From an uncultured Dysgonomonas sp. (lineage in GTDB: Bacteria; Bacteroidota; Bacteroidia; Bacteroidales; Dysgonomonadaceae), in contig CALYRA010000118.1 of assembly GCA_945292135.1 (NCBI GenBank), positions 1 through 5,531 on the forward strand: 5,531 nucleotides of DNA, given 5' to 3'. Numbering within the stretch: position 1 is the stretch's first letter; the number at the start of each line of letters is the position of its first letter. Under the pieces are notes generated by a model, which searched no databases, was not told the DNA's origin, and saw only the letters and a program-made list of their open reading frames with translations. Below are positions 1 through 5,270 of the stretch, piece by piece. Position numbers and translations under genes: made by a program.

Positions 1-1662
1 CGTGCGGTACGATATTGATATACATTTTTAGGTCAGCATCAATCATTTATGTATAAGCTCATTCCAGCGTTAATTGATACAATGGGTGAAGCTTACCCTG
101 AATTGATACAACAAAAAACCTTGATAGAAAAAGTAATGAAGGAAGAGGAAGAATCATTCCTTCGTACTTTGGAAACCGGTATAAGGCTTCTTGATAAACA
201 AATAAGTGAAAATAAAGCAAAAAATACGACTGTTTTATCAGGCGTAAATGCCTTTACACTATATGACACTTATGGTTTCCCGTTAGATTTGACTGAACTC
301 ATACTCCGCGAAAATAATATGACAGTTGATAACAAAGGGTTTGAGGTAGAAATGCAAAAACAAAAAGAACGCGCTCGTAACGCGGCTGCTACGCAAACCG
401 GAGACTGGATTGTTTTGAAAGAAGGAGAACCCGAATTTATTGGTTATGATTTTACTGAAAGCGAATCCGAAATACTTCGTTACAGAAAGGTGAAACAAAA
501 AAACAGTGAATATTATCAAGTTGTGCTCAGCCAAACACCTTTTTATGCCGAAATGGGAGGACAAGTCGGTGACAGTGGCTGGCTGATTTCCGATAATGAA
601 AAGATTGAGGTAATAGATACGAAAAGAGAAAATAATCTTGCGGTACATATTCTTAATAAATTACCAGAAGATATAACTGCGACTTTTTTAACGAGAATTA
701 ATAAGGAGAATCGTACTGCGACAGAATGTAATCATACTGCTACTCACTTGTTGCATGAAGCCTTACGTGAAATATTAGGGGTACATGTTGAACAAAAGGG
801 TTCGTTTGTTTCTCCTAACGTTTTGAGATTTGACTTTTCGCATTTTCAAAAACTTTCAGATGAAGAGATTAGAAAAGTTGAAAAATATGTGACATCAAAA
901 ATACGAGAAAATATTCCTTTGGTCGAGTCTCGTAACGTTCCAATCAAAGAAGCTAAAGAAATGGGAGCTATGGCTCTGTTTGGTGAAAAATATGGAGAAG
1001 AAGTACGCGTTATTCGTTTTGGTAATTCCATTGAATTATGCGGAGGTACGCATATATCATCAACAGGCAGAATAGGTACTTTCCGTATTATCAGTGAAAG
1101 CTCTATTGCAGCAGGTATTCGCCGTATAGAAGCTATTTCGGGAGAAGTTTGTGAAAATTATTTTTATATACAACAAGATACTATACATGAAATACGTTCT
1201 CTATTTAACAATACTCCCAACTTGTTGCAAACTCTTCATAAATTCTTTGATGAAAATACGGATTTGAAAAAGAAAATGGAAGAATATGTAAAGGAAAAAA
1301 CAATACAGCTCAAGGAAGTTATAATACGTAATAAACAAATTATTAATGGAATAAATGTTTTCATCCTGAAAGGTTCATTCCCTGCTGATATAGTAAAAGA
1401 TATAGCATTTCAAATTCGTGGAGAATATACCGACAAAAGTATATTTGTTGGCGCAACAGATAATGAAAACAAGCCAATACTAACAGTAATGATAAGTGAT
1501 GACCTTGTAAAGGATGGACTCAATGCGTCTCAACTAATTCGTGACGCTGCTAAACATATACAAGGCGGTGGAGGTGGACAACCTCATTTTGCTACAGCCG
1601 GTGGCAAAAATTTAGAAGGGCTTTCAAACGCTTTAGATGAAATTTTAGATAAACTAAACTAA
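1..1662 (+). CDS. alaS: Alanyl-tRNA synthetase, 3' part (5' end outside window; in-frame TGA at 16-18)
   Basis: AlaRS charges tRNA-Ala with alanine in the cytoplasm and hydrolyses mischarged Ser/Gly-tRNA-Ala. Only about the last 550 of ~870 residues are here, so the aminoacylation core lies upstream. Counting from the Met at 49, residues 1-115 are the end of the tRNA-recognition region. The editing domain follows, with zinc-ligand motifs HxxxH (H229, H233) and CxxxH (C331-GGT-H335). A Lys/Glu-rich helical stretch lies near 405-430. The C-Ala/DHHA1 domain has a five-glycine run at 506-510 and ends in the usual place. Homology continues upstream of 49 in the same frame: codons 1-48 read R-A-V-R-Y-stop-Y-T-F-L-G-Q, where relatives have R-A-V-R-Y-G-Y-T-F-L-G. 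The ATG at 49 is therefore an internal methionine, not the start. The TGA could be a GGA-to-TGA sequence error, a true nonsense mutation or recoding. The gene ends in three tandem TAA codons (1660-1668). Identity is very secure; integrity is not. Confidence 0.95.
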
Positions 1663-1679
1663 TAATAATCAGCATGTAA

Positions 1680-1715
1680 AAAAAACTCCTAACTTTAATA
1701 GATTAGGAGTTTTTT
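1680..1715. terminator. Bidirectional intrinsic terminator between alaS and the lipid kinase
   Basis: A seven-base-pair stem, CTCCTAA (1686-1692) with TTAGGAG (1703-1709), closes a 10-nt loop. It is flanked by an A run (1678-1685) and a T run (1710-1715) that can extend the stem. Read on + it ends in U residues just after alaS. Read on - it ends in U residues just after the kinase stop at 1732. One element can therefore terminate both convergent transcripts. Confidence 0.85.
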
Positions 1716-1731
1716 ATATATTATTTGCCAA

Positions 1732-2610
1732 TCATGGCACAAGCATCTTCAATCCCTTAGGGATAATTTGTACATGAATTTCTTTTCCCATAATATATGA
1801 ATCTCCATCCAAGTGCATCGGACCTTCTTTCTCTCTACCGATAGTAACTTCATTCGTTTTTATGCCTATCATCTTCTTATTTTTATATAGTGTTTTCTTA
1901 AACATCTGAATACCTATTTTAGGTACATTGAGAAGATTTATTGGCTTTAAAATAGTTATATCTAATAATCCGTCTTGCACATCCGCATGAGGAGCGATAT
2001 ATGCGTTATAGCCATATTGACCTGTATTGGCGCATGTCACTAAAAACATTTGCTGCTCTATTGTTCCTTCGGGATATATAATTTTATAAGTATCTGGCTT
2101 CCTTGTGAAAAATGTACTTATCATTTTTTGCAAATACATTAAAAATCCTCTGTTTTTGCTTCCGGCTACTTTATCCGCAACGATTGCATCAAAACCGATT
2201 CCGCATGTACAGAAAAATATACGGTCATTTGCTTTTGCGTAATCCATTATGATAACTTTTTCTTGATTAAGAACAGACATCGCTTTTTTGACATTTGTAG
2301 AAATGCCCAAATCTCTTGCCAACCCATTTCCTGAGCCAAGAGGTATAATCCCCATCGCCGTATCAGAATTTATGAGCCCTCGCCCTACTTCATTGACTGT
2401 ACCGTCACCACCAACAGCAATAACGTAGTCTATACCGTCGGCTGCAGCCTGACGAGCCAATTCATAACCATGTCCTGCATATTCAGTTCTCTTAATTTGA
2501 AAGTTAAATCGAGAAGAATCTAATATCGTTTTAGCTTGTTCCGGAATATTACTTTTATTGGTAGTTCCCGATACAGGGTTCACAATGAAATAAATATCTT
2601 TTTTTCCCAC
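1732..2610 (-). CDS. Diacylglycerol kinase-like lipid kinase (YegS/DgkB/LCB5 family)
   Basis: A 292-residue protein of normal length for soluble bacterial lipid kinases, which phosphorylate a lipid hydroxyl with ATP at the membrane surface. The N-terminal DAG-kinase catalytic domain shows NPVSG (11-15), the nucleotide-binding GGDGTVNEV (67-75) and PLGSGNGLARDL (90-101). The C-terminal YegS/LCB5 domain includes DGLLDI (213-218) and HLDGD (266-270), the equivalent of the usual LDGE loop. There is no signal peptide or membrane segment. The start is GTG at 2610; no ATG or TTG lies between it and the upstream in-frame TGA at 2658-2656, and the family N-terminus begins right there. The stop is TGA, the only gene-terminal TGA in the window, with an in-frame TAA seven codons later. 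It is convergent with alaS and divergent from the exporter operon. The substrate (diacylglycerol, another lipid alcohol, or a sphingoid base) cannot be read from sequence. Confidence 0.92.
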   Translation of the reverse strand: MGKKDIYFIVNPVSGTTNKSNIPEQAKTILDSSRFNFQIKRTEYAGHGYELARQAAADGIDYVIAVGGDGTVNEVGRGLINSDTAMGIIPLGSGNGLARDLGISTNVKKAMSVLNQEKVIIMDYAKANDRIFFCTCGIGFDAIVADKVAGSKNRGFLMYLQKMISTFFTRKPDTYKIIYPEGTIEQQMFLVTCANTGQYGYNAYIAPHADVQDGLLDITILKPINLLNVPKIGIQMFKKTLYKNKKMIGIKTNEVTIGREKEGPMHLDGDSYIMGKEIHVQIIPKGLKMLVP

Positions 2611-2615
2611 AACCG

Positions 2616-2647
2616 TATATTTGTGATAATTGTTTAATACAAATATA
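2616..2647. repeat. Inverted repeat, 8-bp arms with 16-bp spacer, upstream of the lipid kinase
   Basis: TATATTTG (2616-2623) and its exact reverse complement CAAATATA (2640-2647) face each other. The right arm is the candidate -7 box of the kinase promoter. The left arm is also a perfect TAnnTTTG box pointing toward the exporter genes, but has no TTTG at a suitable -33 distance. It could be an operator, a pair of face-to-face -7 boxes, or chance in AT-rich DNA. Confidence 0.4.
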
Positions 2648-2670
2648 AATGAATATCATAAGCGAGCAAA
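2640..2670 (-). promoter_or_regulatory. Candidate Bacteroidetes-type promoter for the lipid kinase
   Basis: On the - strand a TTTG (2670-2667) lies 19 bases before TATATTTG (2647-2640). This matches the Bacteroidetes sigma-ABfr consensus, TTTG at -33 and TAnnTTTG at -7, with suitable spacing. Transcription would begin near 2633, leaving a leader of about 20 nt before the GTG at 2610. It is inferred from consensus match and position only; such AT-rich motifs do arise by chance. Confidence 0.55.
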
Positions 2671-2706
2671 AAAAACATGAAATCAATTCATTTTATTATA
2701 GTTTTA

Positions 2707-2714
2707 TATCTTTG
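2707..2714 (+). promoter_or_regulatory. Candidate -7 promoter box for the exporter operon
   Basis: TATCTTTG is a perfect match to TAnnTTTG and is followed by CA, a common Bacteroidetes promoter context. Initiation would fall near 2720, about 12 nt before the ATG at 2733. No clear TTTG is seen at -33; the region there is T-rich (2688-2699). If this box is used, the ATG at 2649 is not in the transcript and the exporter protein starts at 2733. Confidence 0.5.
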
Positions 2715-2732
2715 CAGTATATTTTTCAAAAT

Positions 2733-3542
2733 ATGATTTCCGATAATAGCTTAAATAAATCTACGTCTGATAAAAATATTTCAGCTCAGAGACTTGCCGA
2801 TTTAATGTTGGATATGGGTATCTATATGTTAGCATCAGGCGCCCATTGCGGTCGATTAGCGAGTAATCTGACCCGATTGGCTGTCGTATGGAGATTTGAA
2901 ATTGATTTGAATCCATCTTTCCGAGGGTTACAAATTACTGTTAAAGATTTAGATGATACTTCTAACACTATTACCAGATATAAATCATCTCCATCTCATA
3001 ATGTACATTTGGCTGTACTGACTGAAGTTTCTCATCTTTCTTGGCGTGTGTGGGACGAAAAACTTTCAATAGATATTGTAGAAAAAGAATTTGCCGAAAT
3101 AAAAAAGAAGTCAAGCTACAAAGAACCTGTTGTAGCTCTTGCAGTGGGAGTATCTTGCGCAGGATTATGTTTTTTCTCCTTTGGTGATATTTATAATGCA
3201 TTGATCGCTTTTTTAGGGGCGTTTATAGGATTCTGTATCAAATCACGAATATCAAAGATGAATTTCAATCCCATGATTGCAATTGCAATTGCGGCTTTTG
3301 TTACAACTCTGATATCCGGCTTAGGAAGTATCTATAATATAGGCGAACATCCTGAAGCTGCAATGGCAACCGCCGTTTTGTATCTGATACCCGGAGTGCC
3401 GCTTATAAATACTGTTATAGACCTGATCGAAGGTTATTTATCTTCTGCTATGAATAGAGCGATGTTTTCAGGTTTTATCCTACTGTGTATAGCTACGGGA
3501 ATGACCCTTTGTATAACTTTATTAGGAATAGATAATTTTTAA
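2733..3542 (+). CDS. Threonine/serine exporter, N-terminal-half subunit (ThrE PF06738 type)
   Basis: This is the larger half of a split ThrE-type inner-membrane exporter, which pumps out threonine and serine in Corynebacterium glutamicum. Residues 1-130 (from 2733) form a cytoplasmic region with the family signature LASGAH (33-38) in 'GIYMLASGAHCGRLASNL'. Five hydrophobic segments follow, near 132-150, 153-170, 180-198, 210-230 and 244-265, with the conserved LIPGVPL at 218-224. I chose ATG 2733 (269 aa) because a TATCTTTG promoter box lies just upstream and family members begin shortly before the ADLMLDMG helix. The longer reading from ATG 2649 (297 aa) adds 28 residues without recognisable family similarity and cannot be excluded. 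It ends in TAA five bases before the partner gene, so the two are surely co-transcribed. The family assignment is firm; the substrate is inferred from the family. Confidence 0.88.
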   Translation: MISDNSLNKSTSDKNISAQRLADLMLDMGIYMLASGAHCGRLASNLTRLAVVWRFEIDLNPSFRGLQITVKDLDDTSNTITRYKSSPSHNVHLAVLTEVSHLSWRVWDEKLSIDIVEKEFAEIKKKSSYKEPVVALAVGVSCAGLCFFSFGDIYNALIAFLGAFIGFCIKSRISKMNFNPMIAIAIAAFVTTLISGLGSIYNIGEHPEAAMATAVLYLIPGVPLINTVIDLIEGYLSSAMNRAMFSGFILLCIATGMTLCITLLGIDNF

Positions 3543-3547
3543 AAGAA

Positions 3548-4066
3548 ATGGAGTTATCTTTATTTTCAGTTTTACGCGATTTCGGAATTGCTTTTATTGT
3601 AGCAATCGGATGGGGCGTATTATTCGGTTCTCCCAAACGTTTATTATTAGTTGCAGGGTTATTGGGTGGTTTAGGTCATTGCATTAGATTCGTATTAATA
3701 GAATTAGATCTGGGACTAATTACATCGACATTAGCAGGTTCAATATTTATTGGATTAGTGGGAATTGTTACAGCTCATAAAGTAAACAGCCCGCCTGTTG
3801 TATTTACGATGCCTGCATGTATAACAATGATTCCCGGATTATTTGCATACAGAACAATGATGGCCGGAATAAAATTGACTGACTTGGAAAGGGTCGAAAA
3901 AGATCCTTCTATATTGATAGATATGTCGCATTATTTGACCTTAACAATGTCCTTATTATTTACCTTAGCTATAGGAATATGTATTGGCGCGTTATTATTT
4001 AGAAAATCAACGGTGAGAGATATATCTTTTCCGAAGATGCTGACATTAAATAAGAAAAAAAATTAA
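3548..4066 (+). CDS. Threonine/serine exporter, C-terminal-half subunit (ThrE_2/DUF3815, PF12821 type)
   Basis: A 172-residue integral membrane protein matching the second half of ThrE. Hydrophobic segments lie near 7-27, 30-50, 57-75, 84-105 and 128-151. The family hallmark sits at 89-104, with P-A-C-I-T-M-I-P-G followed by A-Y-R-T-M. The tail is short and basic (KKKN). In C. glutamicum the two halves form one ~490-residue polypeptide; here they are separate genes with only five bases between them, so translational coupling is likely and the products should assemble together. The ATG at 3548 is the only sensible start given the upstream stop. The TAA (4064-4066) overlaps the stop of the convergent permease gene. 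The transported substrate is inferred, not shown. Confidence 0.88.
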   Translation: MELSLFSVLRDFGIAFIVAIGWGVLFGSPKRLLLVAGLLGGLGHCIRFVLIELDLGLITSTLAGSIFIGLVGIVTAHKVNSPPVVFTMPACITMIPGLFAYRTMMAGIKLTDLERVEKDPSILIDMSHYLTLTMSLLFTLAIGICIGALLFRKSTVRDISFPKMLTLNKKKN

Positions 4067-4088
4067 GCTTTGTGTAATTTTCTTTTTT
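4059..4088. terminator. Possible bidirectional terminator across the exporter/permease convergent ends
   Basis: AAAATTA (4059-4065) pairs with TAATTTT (4075-4081) around a 9-nt loop. A T-rich tract follows on + (4082-4088). On - the corresponding U tract comes from the A run at 4054-4062. The stem is A/T only and therefore weak, but it sits exactly over both stop codons, and no other terminator is visible for either gene. Confidence 0.4.
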
Positions 4089-4893
4089 GAGCTAAACGAA
4101 AATAAACGCGTACTATAAGGAAAATTATTATTTGAGTGAAAATAATAAATACTCCTGATGGCACATCTAAAAGAGCTGATAAATATAAGCCTATAATGCA
4201 ACCTAAAAAACCTATTAAGATTGATAATCCTATCATTTTAGAAAAGTTTGCCGTAAATAGATTAGCCGTCATTTGAGGTACGGTTAACAGGGACATAAGT
4301 AAGACTATTCCAACCAATCTGATAGACAATACTATTGTCAATGCTATAAACATCATCATGGAATATTTGATAAAGGTAACCGGAAGATTACGCGTTTTGG
4401 CAAAATCAGAATCGAAAGCCGTATATAATATTTCTCTTCTGAATAATATAAAAATAATCGTAAGAACTAACGATAATATTCCCAAATAGATAATATCCTT
4501 AGTCGTAATCGTCAATATATTTCCAAAAAGGTAATCGGATATACTTGGCGCATAACCCGGTTTCATATATATAAAAATAATTCCAATAGCCATTCCTAAA
4601 GACCATAAGGTAGCTATTGCCGAGTCTTCACGAACTTCCTGTTTCGATGATAACCATTCAATACCAAAAGCAGATAAAATAGAAAATATCATAGCCGCAA
4701 ATATCGGATTGATACCATAATATAATCCAATACCTATTCCCCCCATAGAAGCATGCGTAATCCCTCCGCTTACAAATACTAACCGGCGAACTACTATATA
4801 TGTACCTATTATACCACAAGCTATACTGGCTAATAAACTACCTAATAAAGCATTCTGAAAAAAATCATAAGATAATAGATCAAAAAATCCCAT
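4063..4893 (-). CDS. Metal (Zn/Mn/Fe) ABC transporter permease, ZnuB/TroC/MntB family
   Basis: A 276-residue inner-membrane channel subunit of an ABC-3 family importer for divalent metals. It normally works as a dimer with an ATPase and a substrate-binding protein. Around eight to nine hydrophobic segments are visible (near 17-35, 38-60, 62-80, 90-110, 132-151, 172-192, 193-210, 218-238, 243-262). Family motifs are R36-R-L-V-F-V-S-G-G-I-T-H47-A-S; YLFGNIL (121-127), the usual 'LFG' loop; AFDSDFAKTRNLPV (159-172), the cytoplasmic coupling segment; and VGIVLLMSLLTVPQ (194-207). The tail is basic. ATG 4893 gives the family N-terminus (FFDLLSYDFFQNALLGS). No ATPase or binding-protein gene is adjacent: 377 non-coding bases and then metH lie upstream, and a convergent exporter gene lies downstream. 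Which metal it carries cannot be told from the permease alone. Confidence 0.92.
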   Translation of the reverse strand: MGFFDLLSYDFFQNALLGSLLASIACGIIGTYIVVRRLVFVSGGITHASMGGIGIGLYYGINPIFAAMIFSILSAFGIEWLSSKQEVREDSAIATLWSLGMAIGIIFIYMKPGYAPSISDYLFGNILTITTKDIIYLGILSLVLTIIFILFRREILYTAFDSDFAKTRNLPVTFIKYSMMMFIALTIVLSIRLVGIVLLMSLLTVPQMTANLFTANFSKMIGLSILIGFLGCIIGLYLSALLDVPSGVFIIFTQIIIFLIVRVYFRLAQKRKLHKA

Positions 4894-4990
4894 TTCTGTT
4901 TATATAATATCTTTTTAATTTATCGTATATCGTTCTGCTTCAAGATCAATAGTGAATTAATATCTTTAAAATACCAAAGAATCAAATAGG

Positions 4991-5016
4991 TTGCTAAAAA
5001 GCTTGTCTTTTTGCAA
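4991..5016. repeat. Dyad/stem-loop over the candidate permease promoter
   Basis: TTGC (4991-4994) pairs with GCAA (5013-5016) and AAAAAG (4996-5001) pairs with CTTTTT (5007-5012). One T (4995) is bulged and the loop is five bases. No U tract follows on either strand, so it is not a standard terminator. Its place over the -7 box and predicted start site fits an operator or a leader hairpin; the binding factor is unknown. Confidence 0.45.
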
Positions 5017-5021
5017 AAATA
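5014..5021 (-). promoter_or_regulatory. Candidate -7 promoter box for the metal permease
   Basis: TATTTTTG on the - strand matches TAnnTTTG and is the only perfect match on that strand between metH and the permease. Use of this box would give a leader of about 110 nt. No TTTG is found at the expected -33 spacing. Its downstream half is part of the dyad at 4991-5016, so a protein binding that dyad would block the promoter. Confidence 0.3.
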
Positions 5022-5116
5022 TAGTAATTAATCTTGCATGATTGCTATTATGTTTTAAACAAACAATATTAACTTTTATATTTATTAATTCTGACTTTAT
5101 AATTTTAAAAGAATAT

Positions 5117-5159
5117 AATTGGTAATAAACAATTTTGTCTTCTTTTTTCCCTACCAATT
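5117..5159. repeat. Inverted repeat with 8-bp arms and 27-base spacer
   Basis: AATTGGTA (5117-5124) and TACCAATT (5152-5159) are perfect reverse complements. The spacer holds a pyrimidine-rich run (5136-5151). No function can be assigned. The loop is too long for an ordinary terminator, and the match may be fortuitous. Confidence 0.35.
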
Positions 5160-5206
5160 TAATAGCTTATCCATACAAAACCAAATTAAAATTATCTGAA
5201 TAAATA

Positions 5207-5249
5207 TGTTTAACGAACCTATTTATTAATAGGTATATTGTGTTAAACA
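5207..5249. terminator. Two-tier stem-loop downstream of metH (possible terminator or processing hairpin)
   Basis: The inner stem ACCTATT/AATAGGT (5217-5223 with 5228-5234) closes a 4-base loop. The outer stem TGTTTAAC/GTTAAACA (5207-5214 with 5242-5249) is perfect over 8 bp. They are separated by a 2-by-7 internal loop. Its upstream edge is 21 bases past the metH stop on the - strand. That placement suits a 3'-end structure, but only a weak T-rich stretch follows, so intrinsic termination is uncertain. Confidence 0.4.
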
Positions 5250-5270
5250 ATACTATAACCGAGTGATAAT

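Larger units (their letters stand above)
4894..5270. other. 377-bp non-coding gap between metH and the permease gene
   Basis: Very AT-rich. No convincing gene is present: the longest reading frame (63 codons, - strand, 5157-4966) starts with TTG, is low-complexity and resembles nothing I recognise. I see no tRNA, riboswitch or insertion-sequence end. It does hold three dyad-symmetric elements (4991-5016, 5117-5159, 5207-5249), a candidate permease promoter box (5014-5021) and several TGTT/AACA-type short palindromes. Some of these are listed separately. Confidence 0.7.

Noticed and set aside
283..648. 121-codon reading frame on the - strand
   Set aside because: Lies wholly inside alaS antisense to conserved AlaRS sequence and has no recognisable family features.
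846..1031. 61-codon reading frame on the - strand
   Set aside because: Antisense to the AlaRS editing domain; explained as a shadow frame.
49..1662. Treating the ATG at 49 as the true alaS start, giving a free-standing editing/C-Ala protein
   Set aside because: AlaRS homology continues in frame upstream of 49 to the window edge, broken only by one TGA, so the Met is internal to a full AlaRS.
1732..1734. Claiming that the genome uses a reassigned UGA codon
   Set aside because: Only one in-frame TGA occurs in roughly 1,600 codons here, and the family context is Bacteroidetes, where the standard code is the rule. A single base error explains it more simply.
2971..3201. 76-codon reading frame on the - strand
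   Set aside because: Antisense to the exporter gene, low-complexity, no family features.
4966..5157. 63-codon reading frame on the - strand between metH and the permease
   Set aside because: TTG start, Lys/Ile/Asn-rich composition typical of random AT-rich DNA, contains the dyad at 4991-5016, and resembles no family I know.
4894..5270. Cobalamin, SAM or metal riboswitch in the gap
   Set aside because: No conserved riboswitch core could be recognised. The gap lies downstream of metH, so a metH riboswitch would not be here anyway.
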